Shown piece by piece: positions 11,480 through 23,750 of a stretch of DNA of 64,000 nt (positions are counted from its first letter, which is position 1; the number at the start of each line of letters is the position of its first letter). Made by a program: the position numbers and the translations under genes. The stretch is from Posidonia oceanica (lineage: Eukaryota; Streptophyta; Magnoliopsida; Alismatales; Posidoniaceae): positions 31,612,001 through 31,676,000 of the forward strand of contig JAZBRS010000049.1 in assembly GCA_037176725.1 (NCBI GenBank). Direction: 5' to 3'. Below the pieces are notes generated by a model that was not told the origin of the DNA, ran no database searches, and saw only the letters and a list, made by a program, of their open reading frames with translations.

Positions 11480-12146
11480 GAATCGAGCTGTGGGACGACG
11501 GTCCTTTCCAGAGAGTACTAGTCACACTCCAGGACGGAAAACACTTGACCACAACAAATTGCATTCATTCATTTTGCATATGTCCATATGGTTTGGGACC
11601 AACCGTACCCCGTCGGCCTAACCTAGTATATGGACCATTCATTGCATCACGTGTTGACCGTGCATTATCATAGTATGTTTGAATCATCCATCCATGCATT
11701 TTCTCATATCATTGGAAGTGAAGCACGGACGGAGCATCGTTCTTCAAGAGTGTTAGAAACCCTTTAGGCATATGATTCTCCTAGAGCCAACCCAATTCAT
11801 ACCTATCCCCTATCAATTCCAACCTGAGTAAAGTCTCAAACAAGATGTCACACTCTCCCTTCGATCGTGCCAAAATAACATCCCGCGATTTCCTCCTTAG
11901 TGCTTGCCCGTTGGAACACCTCTACATGGTTGACATGGTCTTGACTTCGGTTGCGACACAAGATCCGAAACCGACTTGACCCCTCCATGCCTGAGTCTCC
12001 AATTTGACGGCAATTTAAACTCACTTTTTATCTTTCCTTTGGCTACTTCAGTGGCAAATTGTTTGAGGTGGAGCTCCCTTTTTCAGGAAATGCTCAATAA
12101 GACATCGTTCTTGCCTTGGACCCAATCTTGTTTCAAGATCAACTCC

Positions 12147-12159
12147 AAGGAGGGGCATC
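12147..12159 (+). other. Polypurine tract of element J
   Basis: AAGGAGGGGCATC lies directly before TGTAGATATTC. The same AGGAGGGGCATC precedes LTR-F at 34076 and, as GGGAGGGGCATC on minus, LTR-K at 59404. Confidence 0.75.
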
Positions 12160-13570
12160 TGTAGATATTCTATTTTCGCATTTCTGAGAGTTCTTTTGAG
12201 GGTAGAAACCTTGAGGCGCCCCAAATCTCGTGCCTAAGTTTTGATAACACACCTTCCAGATACTCCTTGACTTCTTTAAAGCATCACTTGATCCTACCTA
12301 GACTCAAGTTGTTGGCTGTGGCAGAGCTAACTCACTCGGGCTCGTAACTAGTCCGAGTACCCTGGGTATCCTTCACTTTTACTCAGATCCGAAGTTAGAT
12401 TTGAGATAACGGAGATGCTTCCTTGATTTCATAGACTATCTGTAGTTTCCCAGCCTTCTATCTTGTTTCCTCTGGCAAAAACCTGGGCAAAGGGCTAGAA
12501 ATAACCTAGGCTTGATAGTAGCCGGTTAGGGAGGCGCCTCATCCAGTTGCCGCGTCAAGGGGCGACTAGGCTCATCGCCCACTACCTCGCCGACTGATCC
12601 AGAAACCATCTGAGGAGGCGGCTCAGTCAGAAGCCATCTAAGGAGGCGACCCACCTAGACACCCCATGGAAAGGCGACTGAAAGATCGTGGGCAACGGTT
12701 GCTCCCCACTATCCTCTCAACCCTCAGGTGCCACCTCAATAGGCGACTGAGCGGTTATGGAACCGCCTCGGTCTTCCCACGATCTTTGACCATCAGGCAT
12801 CATTCTATGCGGCGACTAACCATCGTGGCTCCTTTTGAACCGCTTTTCCACAGTTATTTCCCACTACCCCCTCAACTGTTAGGCGCCGCCTCAACCGGTG
12901 ACTAACAATCGTGGCCTCGTTCCCGGGTCTTTCCACACTTTGACTGAGCGGTTGCTAGCCTTAGGCGCCGCTTGAACCAGCGACTAAGTCTAACTACCAT
13001 TTTTCTAAAATTTTCTGAACTCCAACCGTCCTCACACCCCTAGAGTCTATAAATAGGCCCCCTAGGTCAGTGGTTTGAGGGTCGAAATTTTTGAGAGAGA
13101 AATCCCCCCTAGAGAGGAATTTCCAAAAGAGACAGAGCCCTGTCAGTTGTGAGCCACCTTCAGAGAGCTAGATTTCCAATCCAGAAACGCTATCTCCTCT
13201 CTCCAATAGGCTACCAACCTGAGCTTCTACCTCCGATCCAGGAAATCCTCAGTTATGCTAGAGCTCCGACCGTGCTTCCTTCTAACCTCATTGCACACAG
13301 CATAAGGGTGAAAGAGAGTATCTTCCTCCAATCAAATTTCTTATTGCACCTCTTTACATTCCTTAGCATAGGACCATAGCATATGCATACGACGAACAAC
13401 CCCCTGTCAGTATTTGTTTTCTTTTAGTTATGTGGTTTCGTTCATTTCTGTTACTGACTACTACACTAAACTAATCTAAATCTATGTTGTTTTGTTTTGA
13501 AGGAAAGGAAGGAATTCACGTGGCACGAGGAAGCTGCTAGACGACATCCTACCATCGATCTAGTGGTCCG
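12160..13570 (+). repeat. LTR-J, 3' LTR of element J (right end approximate)
   Basis: It starts TGTAGATATTC after a polypurine tract. It contains many GGCGACTGA / GAGGCGGC modules between 12520 and 12990, a TATA box near 13050 and a pyrimidine-rich leader after it. The right end is not certain; a CA end near 13570 (GAGGATCCACA) is one option. Its terminal sequence differs from LTRs A to K, so it is a different subfamily. Confidence 0.55.
13046..13057 (+). promoter_or_regulatory. TATA box of LTR-J
   Basis: TCTATAAATAGG matches the plant TATA consensus well. It lies about 890 bp into the LTR, as expected at the U3/R border. Transcription would start some 25 to 35 bases downstream, near GGTTTGAGGGTCGAAATTT. 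Confidence 0.7.
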
Positions 13571-13830
13571 AGGATCCACATCATTATAGTCTCCCCCCAG
13601 GTGTCTTGTCTGCCCAAAGGCGAGTGGTGATCACAACAAAAGCTGTCGACGTCGTGGAAGCATTGACATCTTCTCAAACACCCACCCCCAAAATTCCACA
13701 CTACCGATAGAAACATAAGAAGTGGAAACAAGGGGACGTAGGACTTGGCTGGAAATGTGTTTAGGACAGAGGGCACAAAGGCATTTGCATTTGGGAGTCG
13801 TTGGGAATTCCAAAACCAACCTCTGTCAGT
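13571..13830. other. Unassigned stretch between LTR-J and inverted LTR head
   Basis: No LTR block, PBS or recognisable protein was found. Short open frames exist on both strands but none looks conserved. It may be the target into which LTR-J inserted. Confidence 0.4.
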
Positions 13831-14255
13831 CCCGGTGCGTTGGACGCCTACCTGAGCTGTGTCTTACGTAAGACGCTGCCTTAGGTAGCATCCTACACCC
13901 AAAAGAGCTGGACAGTGTTAGACGCTAGCCCTCCTGTGTCTTACATAAGACGTGGGCATATCCCACGTCCAATGACCCAAAGAGTATTTTTGGATATTTT
14001 TTGGTGTTTTTGGTTGGATTATTGGTTGGGCTTGGGCTTGGACTTGGGTTTAGGCTTGGTTTAGGACAAGGTTTGGGTTTAGACTTAGTCTTGGACAAGG
14101 CTTAGGTTTAGGATTGGTTTTGGACAAGACTTAGATTTAGGCTTAGTCTGGGATTGGTTTCGAGATTGGTGAATAGGTGGGGGAACACCATGACTGAGCA
14201 CATCCTTGGGAGAAAAAAACCACCGATGAATGACTACAAAATCGGGATGTCTACA
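13831..14255 (-). repeat. Inverted 5' head of an LTR related to LTR-A
   Basis: Read on minus it starts TGTAGACATCCCGATTTTG at 14255, like the start of LTR-A. It continues through a TTGG/CCTAAACC-rich stretch, also as in LTR-A, to GTTGGACGC-type modules near 13836-13975. It abuts LTR-B head-on at 14255/14256 in the opposite orientation. Confidence 0.6.
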
Positions 14256-15370
14256 CCAACGTTGGACGCTGGTGATCCTGGCGTCCAACACCTCAGGCAT
14301 TTAAAATTCAGTTTTGGTGCCTGCATCTTGTCTCTGATTTTTGTTTGCCTTAGCATCAGTTTTCTGGCATGATTACCTGTCTATGGTTTTGATACATCAT
14401 TAAAATCCTCAATTCCCAAAATATGCATCCCTATTCTTCAGTTCCTGGTTTAATTTGCTGAGAATCCCAGCGTCCAACGTTAGACGCTGGTGATCTAGCG
14501 CCTAACACTTTAACTTGCTGCATTCTGTTTTTAAGTGCAGATTTTGATTCAAACATTGTTTTTCACACTCGATCGCTTCCAGGGCAAGCTCTAGTACCCA
14601 TGCACGCTGCTGGACCACTGTTTTATGTTTCACACCTTGCATCGCTTGCTTTCCCATGGTTTTCCGCCTCGGACTTGATTTCCCTTGCATGTCGCTATTC
14701 GCATTGCATGGCTTTCTCCGGTGTTTTGGTTTCTCGTATGCATCCATTAGGGCAATGATGCTTACTATTTCGACTTCTTTAGAACCACGATACGTCCGGT
14801 TCCGATTTCAACAGCACCGCTGAGCACATAGGTCACATGTTTTGTTTTCCATCATGCATCTTGACATTTTAAGCATCCATGACATTTAGGCATTTAGAGC
14901 AAGTAAAGTATACATTAGGCATTCATAGCATCTATCGCCCTCGGGCGTACAGTAAAGGCAAGCATCTGCCGACATTCTTGCATATGCAAGCTAGAAGCCT
15001 AGAAAGACCGATTCCGAATGTATCGAGGGTGCCTAACACCTTCCCCGTGCGTAACAGGAGTCCTTACCCTTTCTCTTGGCCCGCAATGACCATTATGCAA
15101 GTATCCTAGGCACGAGTCATTTATTTCTGGATATCATAGCACGCATTTGCATGTTTTTTATGCTTTCCTTGGTTTTCCTCGTCTTCCGATTTAATAGACT
15201 AGGTGGCCACTCCAATTTTACCTTATCCTTTGTTTTCTTCACCTTTTCTGATGTTTTCGAGTCGAGTTTCCTTCCTCGGATCCACCTACTATTCACGACC
15301 TCTCGTCGGTCGGTGTGCGCGAGCTTTGGCAGCGCACACAACGTCACTCCAATGACACAAGGTCACGACA
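14256..15370 (+). repeat. LTR-B body, 5' LTR of element B, lacking its own head
   Basis: It opens directly inside a palindromic module (CCAACGTTGGACGCTGG) and has a second one at 14467-14511. It carries a diverged TGATGCTTACT block near 14755, the GTGCCTAACACCTTCC block at 15001-15070, the GGTGGCCACTCC block near 15200 and a terminal block ending GGTCACGACA at 15370. The PBS follows. The family is that of LTR-A, in the opposite orientation. Confidence 0.75.
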
Positions 15371-15371
15371 G

Positions 15372-15389
15372 TGGCGACTCCGCTGGGGA
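15372..15389 (+). other. Primer binding site, element B
   Basis: TGGCGACTCCGCTGGGGA lies one base after the LTR end and is identical to the element H site on the other strand. Confidence 0.85.
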
Positions 15390-15958
15390 TACTAGACTCC
15401 GACTTTCGTTTTTGGTTTTCTTGCTTGCTTGGATTTTACATTTTGCTTGCCTCATGCCTGTTTCCATGCCTTGCTTGCTTGCTTGCTTGCCTGTTTACTT
15501 TGCTTGCTTTATTTCTTGCTTAATGCCATGTTTGCCTACCCTGCTTTATTTCATGCATTATACATGCCTAAATACTTGCTTGGCGCATTAATACATGTCT
15601 TTTAAGTGGTGAATGCCTTGTTTTACACAATTGCTATGCCACCACACATGCACATGCCATGTGTACATACTTTTTGATATGATGAATGCTTTCTTTTCAC
15701 CATCATGTCCACCACACATGCACATGCCATGCACATGCCTTTTGCCTTGTTGTATGATTGCTTGCATGCCATGACTTTCTGTATCTTTCCCCTTTTGCAT
15801 ATGCCATGCCTAAGATATTAGAAACATGTTTGCTCCCTTTTTGGCTTAATTTAAAAGCAACAAATAAAGCCAAACATTAAAATTTAAGCACAATTAGAGC
15901 TAAAACTTGCAATTTTCCCTCTTTGGCTAAATAAGACGCAAGTAAAACACTTAACAGC
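15390..15958 (+). other. 5' leader of element B, truncated
   Basis: This is a T- and G-rich stretch with many TTGCTTGC and CATGCC motifs, matching the reverse complement of the leader of element A. It is cut at 15958 where LTR-C begins. The short Met-starting frames are not conserved. Confidence 0.65.
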
Positions 15959-18774
15959 TGTAGCGATCCCGATCGGAATCAGGCTCGCTATTAGCGGCGA
16001 TTGGATCCGAGGAAGAGGCTCAACTCGAAAACACTTAAATCGAGGAGAAAAGAAGAGAAAGATAAGACAAATCAGAGTCGCCACCATGTCCATTAACGGG
16101 AGACAAGGAAAACCGGGGGAAATGTGTGAATTAACACGCAAAACCAAGCAAGAAATGCAAAGCAAAGCAATGCAAAGGAAACAAATGCAAATACATGCAA
16201 ATGAGATGACTCTAGCCTAAGATAAGGGCAGCATGGTCATTGCGGGCCAAAAGACAGGGCAAGGACTCCTGTTACGTGCGGGGAAGGTGTTAGGCACCCC
16301 CAACACGCCTGAGAATCGGTCTTTCTAGGCTTACGCTCGCATACGCAGGGAAATGCAGGATTGAATGCCTATGTGCCTATGAATGCCTGAATGAATGCTC
16401 AAAGTGTGCTCTAAGTGGAGAGATGCAGGGCAAGGAAGTAAACGTGCTGTCTAAGTGCTCAGCTACGCTGTCTGTGTTCCGAACCGGGCGAAACCTGGCT
16501 CGTGAGAACTCCAGGCAGTAAGCATCACAGCCTTATATGCAAATGCAAGCGAAAAAGCAAAACAACGGCAAAACCATGCAATGCGATCGACATGCAAGAG
16601 AAAACGGCGTAAAGCACGCAAAACGAGGCAAAAAACAAGAAAACGTGCAAAACAGTGCAAAAAGACAAGATCGGCACGCAAAACGGGCGAGAAAGCAAGG
16701 CGACACGCGAATCGGTGCAAAAGACGATGATGGGCACGCAAAACTGTGCCAAAAACAAGGTGAGCGCGCAAAACGACGCGAAAGACAAAGCAGGCACGCA
16801 AAACGGTGCCAAAACGAGAGCGGGCACGCAAAACGGTGCCAAAAGCTGCGAGATAAAACCTCGGAAAAGCTGTGCGAATGCAAATGCAAGGAAAAAATTA
16901 GAAGCAGTAAAAGGAGAAGCAGAACAGCGCATGTGTGAGAACAGGCGCTGTTCGGGGCCACACAGAGTAGATGTGAAGACCTACAAAGGGGAGAGTGAGC
17001 AAACAGGGGGATTGCCACCTCTTTTGCGACCATTTCCCGCTAAACCGTTCCACGGTGTGTCTCGCACGCTGCCCAAAGCTCGCGATGCGATCGGATTGTG
17101 GAAAAGGGGGGAGAAAGTCACATTAAGTGGTGAATCCAGGGAAAACTCAACACAAAACGCCCAAGGGTACGCGAAACAGGGATCTGAGTTGATAGACAAG
17201 AAGAGGAGGTTCTATTCTACATGCTCAAAGAGACAGAAATCGAAAACGAGGAAAACTATGCAAATGGCATGCAAATGAATGCAATGCAGGGGTTCAGGAG
17301 GACATACCTGGAAATCCGGGAGCCTGATCTGAGATCTGCTTGGTCTATGCTGAAGAGCGCTTCGCTGCGGTCGCCTGGGCAGCTTACTTGAGAAGATCCA
17401 ACGGCCAGATCGGAAGATATCGCAACTTCACGGCAGGAGGGCCAGAACAGGGGAGAAGAACAGATCTAGGTGTTCAGGAGGTCCTAGGGATGTGCAAAAG
17501 GTCCTCCCAAGTGATGGGGAGCTAAAGGTGCTTAGTGTGTGCAAAGGGATGCTAAAATGCAAAGCTAAATGAATGCAGGATGCATGCAAGAGGCAAGAAA
17601 AGACAAGAGGGGAATTTTTAGAAAAAACAGAGGTTCAAATGCCATTTTTGAAAAAGAGAAGGGGGCTAAATGCAATTTTTCAAAAAGGATGGGGCCCACA
17701 GGAGAGAGTTTTGAAAACAGGAGAGGGCAGAGGGTTATTTTACAGAAGATTGGGTTCAGAAAGCTATTTTGAAAAGTGGGTATGCATTGGAAGAAGTTTT
17801 GAAAACAAATGGAAATTAGAGGGTAATTTTGGAAAAAACTAGGGTCTAAAGTGCAAATTTTCCAGAAAACAGGGTTCTGGGAAGTCCGGGAATGCAAGTG
17901 GAGGGTCTACATGCAATTTTGTAAGCATAGGAGCTAAGATGCAACTTTAGGGGTAAAACAGTCTTTTTACATGATTTTTAAAGGATGCAAGGACCTATGT
18001 GTAATTTTTGAATCATGCAGGGGTCAAATATGCAATTTTATATGGTAAACATGCTCTGAAATCAGAAGACAGGACTGATGTGCAATTTTTGGGAAAAACA
18101 GGGTTAAAAATGCAATGCAATAAGCAAAAATGCATGCAAAATATTACTGTCCATTTAAAATGGACCTAAATGCAAAAATGCAAAACCAGGAGGCAAAACA
18201 TGCAATGCAGTATGCAAAAATCAAAATAAAACCTAAGTTCCTACAGTGCAGAGGATGAAAATGCAAAAACAGAAAATGATAAGGACTTGGAATGCAATTT
18301 AATAAGGCAAAGTCAAAGCATTTAAATGATCTGATTTACATCAGGACCTAAGTGCAATAATTGAAAATAGAGGGGCTAATGCATAAAATTTTACAACTAA
18401 ACAGCACAGTAAAAGGATCAAAATGTAAAAACAGAAAACTACAAACATTTCACGCAATTTAATATGATTTCAGTTCAAAAAAACAGCAGATTAAATCAAA
18501 TAAGGACTGGAATGCAAAATATCAAGAACTTAGACCAGATATGCAATATTTACCAGAAAACTAAGCTAAAGGAAAAATAAATCAACAGTAAAACACCGGC
18601 GGCCATGGACACTGTAGCAGCAAGCTGCCAGCGTCCATGAACGCCGGCACAGGGGGCTTGGGGACGCGCAGACCGGCGGGGGAGCTGCTCCTGGTCCTGA
18701 CGGAGGTCGGACGGTGCTCGGCGGAGGTCGATGCGGACTGGAACGAGCTGGAGCGGTCCCGCATCAACAACTCC
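15959..18774 (-). repeat. LTR-C, partial LTR of the F/K subgroup
   Basis: On minus its 3' end is CCGATCGGGATCGCTACA at 15959. It runs parallel to LTR-K (53824-56530) throughout: the conserved blocks at 16070-16335 and 16440-16535, the 30-bp array, the AAATGCAATTTT-rich stretch (17560-18540) and the start of the GC-rich island (18595-18770). It lacks the 45-bp segment near its 3' end, as LTR-K, E and F do. The 5' half is missing; the break is the fold-back junction at 18775. Confidence 0.8.
16655..16850 (-). repeat. 30-bp minisatellite in LTR-C
   Basis: About six units are present, each with GGCACGCAAAACGGTGCCAA on the plus strand plus about ten variable bases. Unit length is a multiple of three, so long false open frames arise on both strands. 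Confidence 0.8.
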
Positions 18775-18872
18775 CCCATCCGTCCAACACCTGCTGTACC
18801 CCCACCAGCAAGCCAACCTCCAGCATCAGGCCAACCCCCTGTACCTAGCACAGCAGGTGTTGGACGGATGGG
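18775..18872. repeat. Fold-back inverted duplication at LTR-C / element H junction
   Basis: 18775-18797 and 18850-18872 are perfect 23-bp reverse complements. The sequence between the arms (18798-18849) is itself gag tail sequence in reverse orientation compared with element A (3440-3560). So a piece of gag about 75 bp long was copied back on itself where the LTR meets the gag fragment. Confidence 0.85.
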
Positions 18873-21600
18873 CCTTACCACAGGTGCTGCAGGCTTGTAG
18901 ACCTTCCCCGATTGTGTGACTTTCGCACACGTTTCCGTGGCATAGTAGTAGGGCACGCGATGGGTGTCCCCGGTTAGGTTAATAACCGTGAGAGCATGTG
19001 CTGCGAGCACAAGAGGGGCTGCAGGGGCATTTGCTGGGTGATGCGGAAAAGGGTGCTGCTGTTGGGAAGGCGAGGAGGGCCCTGGTTGAGACCTAGCTAG
19101 TAGGCGAACAGGGGGTCCTGAGGGGGGTCTACCTAAAAGGGAGGCAGGGGCTTGGGCCTGAGGTCTAGCCTGAAGGTAAACAGGGGCAGGGGCCTGAGGA
19201 TGCATGGTAGGGCGTGCGGTAGAGCTCCGGCCTGGCACGCGGTCGGATCATATGAATCCCCGACTCGGAGCCGGCAACCGCCGCACAATAGAGAGAGAGA
19301 GAGAGAGGAAAGGGCTTAGAAATATCATGGATAAGCTAAGAAGGTCCACCACAAACGTGGCAGGCCCAGAAGGGAAGAGAGAATGAATTCTTGAGGTCCC
19401 CTCACCTTCCGGGTTGGAATGCTCCGACAGAGGCTAGTGGACGATGCTAGCATGAGGAGATGCTAATGCTAATGCAGGGGCAGATGCTGATGGAGGTGCA
19501 GAAGTGGATGCCTCGTGTGTGTGGATTGTAACCGTTCCGGATTCGATCAAGCTCTGAACGGCGTCCTGCAAAGTGAGGCAACTATTCGTTGAGTGCCCTA
19601 CGGCTCGATGAAAGTCGCAAAAAAGATTCGGCTTATGCCAATGCAGAAGTGGATTTGGCGGTGGGCGAACCTTGGGAAACCTCAGATATGGCGCGACCTT
19701 GGGGAGGACGACATTCAGCGGTTCCACCAGTGGGGTGAATTGATGCCGCTCTCTGAAACGTCACCTCTACCTTTGGTGCTGCGCTTGCTAGACTGGTGTG
19801 GTAGGATACACCGGTTGGGTGGTGGTAGTGATTTGTGGTGTAGGGGGTGCCCTAGGTGCTGGTGCATACACTATCTGATTCGGGGGAGGCCGAACTGCCA
19901 GAAGAATAGGCACGGGCGAAGGGTCGACGTATGCAACGGCGGTCTTCGGCGTGTCCTTCTTCCTAGGACGGCTGCTGTTGCTACCACTGCTATTGTTGCT
20001 GGTGTTGGTGCTGCCGCTGCTATTGCTGCTGTTGCTGACGGTGGCTTGCTTGGCAAACGTAGAGAGTGCCGGGAAGTTGCCACTCCGTAGTGAACTCTCC
20101 ACGTGGGTGTCGACTCGAATCAGTGCTGCAAAGGTTGTGACAGGTTGAATGCTGATCAGAGCCCCGGTGGATGGCTGCGCTCCTCCGATCACAATCTCGA
20201 GGGACTCCTCGTCAGAGGGTCCGTCCCGAACCTGTGGAGCAAGGGTGCGCCAGTGGCTGACATACTCCCCAAACGGCTCGCCGGGATTCTGCTTTGTTGC
20301 GACTAGGTCCGCGCACTTTGGGACCAGGTCGAGGTTGAAGGAGTATTGTCCCAGGAACGCCTGGCTAAGGTCGTTCCACGTCTTGATGGCGGCCATGTCA
20401 AGCGAGGTGAACCACTTGAGTGCGGGGCTTGTCAGACTTTTCTGGAACAAGCGGATTAGCACCTCTCGTTAGCCTGAAGCTGAGCGAGATCTCCGCAGTA
20501 CGCCTTTAGATGTGCGATTGGACAGCCTCTACCATTGTATTTTTCAAAGACCGGGATGCGAAACTTCGGTGGGAGCACCGCCTCTGGGAATTAGCAGAGG
20601 TCCTGGAACTGGTAGGATTGGAGGTCTGTGCCCTGCACTTGTCGAAGTGCCTTCTCCAAAACGGTGAACCTGTCATCGTTGGATTCTGGAGTTGTTGCCA
20701 AAGGAGATGGAGTAGCAGGGGCAGGGGCCACATATGCTGAAAGGGTCGCACCGAGGTGCTCCTCCAGTTCCACCATCGCGTCGCCTGGTGGAGCGACATG
20801 ATGGGTGGCATATCCATGCAGATGTGCAGTGTGTGCAGGAATGCATGCTGGGGTAGAGGATTGCTGATGCAAGGGGTAAGAGTAGCTAGCATGCTGTGCA
20901 GTGGGTGATGCAGAGTACTGGAGCGACAGTTGCTGCACCGGTGCGATGCCGTGTGGCAGGCCTACGGAGTACTGCGCTCCAACCAGCCCGAAGGACTAGC
21001 CACCAGGTGGCGGAGGAATATGCTATGCAGTGTGTTGTGCAAATGCAGGAGGCGGAAGCCGAGCCCCCATCACCAAAGCAGTGAGTAGCTGGAGCGATGG
21101 TCTAGGTAGGGGTGTAGAGGGGAATGCCTGAGAAGCAAGAGCAGGCTGTAGAGGAGCCTCGGGAGCAGAGGGTGCGAAGGAGGGGAGAAGAGATAGAGCT
21201 ATGCCTTGCAGTCTCTGGGCAGTTTCCATCAACTGCTGATACTGTGCCTCAGGGGACCCGTCAGTGGGTATGCTGAGTTGCAGGACCGGTGGGGGACCAG
21301 AGTCAAGCAGTCGGGACGCAGATTGTCTAGGAGGCGGAGGTCCTAAGGTGGAAGTCGCCGCAGCAAGGTGGGTGTCAAAAGTGACAAAACCCTGGGAAGG
21401 AGGAGTCAGTGGCGTCTCCGAAACGCAAGTAGCAGACACCAAGATAGACTCGACGATCAGGTCCGGCGGAGTCTGCCACTGCCCCACAGAATAGAGGGGA
21501 GGCAACTGTACCAGAGAGGGAGACGCTGGTACAGAGGGAGCCAAAGCAAGAGTCGGAGGGGCTGAAACAGAAATCTCCTCCAGGGCAATAGGAGTCTGGA
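18873..21600 (-). pseudogene. gag polyprotein (element H), decayed
   Basis: It is the same gag as in element A. The Pro-rich N-terminus (VQLPPLYSVGQW) lies at 21544-21023 and the Gln/Ala-rich part ending LEKALRQVQGTD at 20938-20591. The gag core is at about 20590-20180 (LIRLFQKSLTSPALKWF, TWNDLSQAFLGQYSFN), the zinc-knuckle-like CDFHRAVGHSTNSC at 19619-19578, and the Pro-rich tail at 19238-18873. Stops occur at 21023, 20591, 19788 and 19434. A missing base near 20460 (AGCACCTC against AGCAACCTC in A) shifts the frame. Downstream of that shift, gag and the pre-protease tail share one frame. The protease, RT and integrase are lost at the fold-back junction. Confidence 0.85.
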
Positions 21601-21701
21601 CTCACCAGCGAACTGCGACGTGAAGTAAGAGGACGAATCCTAGGAGGAGCTATTGTCGCGAAGGCGAGTAGCTCGATAGAGGATGGGCGGAAGCAGGTGT
21701 C
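21601..21701 (-). other. Gag-proximal leader of element H
   Basis: This is the untranslated stretch that continues at 40931 once LTR-D is removed. GTGTC at 21697-21701 is the left copy of the LTR-D target duplication. Confidence 0.7.
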
Positions 21702-23750
21702 TGTTGACACCCCATTTTGACAGGCTTGATCAATTGGAATCTCCTAGTAGCTTCTGGATTCAAATCTAGGTCCAAACTTACACAATCATTTTCATCTTTC
21801 ACTCCAAATCTAGCCTAAACATAACCTAGGATTACACCCCTTTCCCAAGCCCAAAAAACTACCCAAAACCATAGAAAAACTCACCATCCCCAACTTAGCA
21901 AACCTACCCAAGAACCCTCAAAATTTCAAACCAAAACCACTCCCAAAAATCCTAGAAAACCTAGGTAAAACTACCCTTTTTCTACACCTCAAAACCCTTC
22001 CAAAACTTTCCCAAAACCAAACCCAAACCCTAGGTCCAACACTAGAGACCCTAGGCCACACACCCCAAATTTCACTTCTTTTCTAAACCCTTAACCCCTT
22101 CATTTATCCAAATTATCCTTTTCTCTCTTGGATTATTCTTTTCTCTCTCCTCTCTCTCTCCTGATTATCCTCCTTCTTTTCACCTCCTTTTCTCCCTTCT
22201 TCTTGCCTGGCTGTGGACCCCCCTTGTGCATCTATCTCTTCTGAATCTTTTTTCTATTTTTATCTTATTTTTAGCATTTTCTTTGACTTTCAAAAAATTA
22301 TTTTCTTTCAACTCTTCCTTTTCTTCTTTACCTTCTTCATTTCTCCTTTTCCTTCTTCCTTTTCCTTTTCTTTTCCTTTCTCTTACTAAATCCCTAAAAA
22401 ATCCTTAAAAACCTTTAAAAACTCTAAAACAAAAGGAAAACAAACCAAAACCCTAAAAGAAATAATTAAAAACATTAAACAAACAATTAAAAACCAAAAC
22501 CTAACTAAATCTAGCTAAAATGGAAAACTAAGAATGCAACTTAAAAATGCAAAACAAACAAAAAGAAAATACTGTAAAATCAAGGAAAAAACCAAAATGT
22601 AACCAAAACAAGCCAAAGTAAAAATCCTATTAAAAATAATCAAAAAACAAATCCTAAGAAGAAAGAAAACAATTAAGAAAACATTAAGACAACTAAAGAA
22701 AAAACTTAACTTAACAATCCTAAAAAGAAACAATTTGAAAACTTAACTAAAAAATAAAAACAAGCAATCAAAATGTAAGAACGGCTAATTAAAAACTTAA
22801 CAAGAAGACCTAACCTAAAAAATATTAAAAGAAATTAACAAACAAAATCAAATCTAAACGGAAACTTAAAGAAAACCCTAAAAAGATTAAAATCAAAAGC
22901 CAAAACTCACTCCAATTAATCTAAAAACAAACTTTAAAAAATCCTAATTAACATCCCAAGTATTTAACAAGAAAAACATAATTAAAAAACAACTTAAAAG
23001 ACTTAACAAACATTTAAACAAAATCGAAAACAAATCAAAAACAAAGAAAACCCTAAAAACCCTAATCAAAACTAAATCTCTTTAAACCTAATTAACCAAT
23101 TAAAAACAACCATTAAAAAACTTAATCAAAGTCCTAACTTTAAGCACAACTATTCTAAAAACCTTTTCTATTTTTATTTTATTTTTATCTTTTTTATTTC
23201 TTTCTTCTTTCCCCTCTTCTTTTCCCTTTCTTCCTTTCTTTCTATTTTTTCTTTCTTTTTTTTTCCTGGGCCCAGTCCGGCCCGTTCCTTTCCTTCCCTT
23301 CTTCTTTCTTTCTTTTTTTCCTTTTCCTTCACGGCCCGGCCCGTACACAGCCTTCTTCCTCTTCTTCCCTCCTTCTTCATCTTCTTCCTCCTCAGTTTTC
23401 TCCCGCCACCAGCTCATCCTCTTCAAAAAAATTTCAATTCTCCTCTCCCTCTCGATCACCTTAGCCTCCAGCTCAGCTCTTCCTCTCTCGCGTCTCAGCA
23501 GGATCTCCGGGAGCATTCAATGCGCGTCGCCTCTGGCCGTCCTCATTGCTGACAGTTGCTGCTCCCGCCGGTGGATTTTGAAATCCACTGCGCGCTTCAC
23601 TCCTCCACCCCAGTTGATAAAACCCCCAGCAATCTCCTCCTTCTTCCGCCTTTGGTCGTCCGAGAGAGAGAGAGCAATCCAGAGCAGAAGCCACCTCGAT
23701 TCTCCCTCTCTTCCTCTGCAAATTCTGCAGCTCTTCTTCCTCTTCCTTCC

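Larger units (their letters stand above)
10734..12159 (+). other. 3' internal region of element J, decayed
   Basis: This stretch ends in a polypurine tract and is followed by an LTR, so it should be the 3' internal end of a plus-strand element whose left part was cut off by element A. Two overlapping frames look partly coding: 10736-10981 (KLKVLEEPFQKAIKACNNGQ) and about 10840-11178 (EEMPVILCTVDQASHPRWSIPKRI). I do not recognise a domain in either. The rest, including the CATTCATTGCATCACG segment near 11637, looks like untranslated 3' sequence. Confidence 0.5.
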
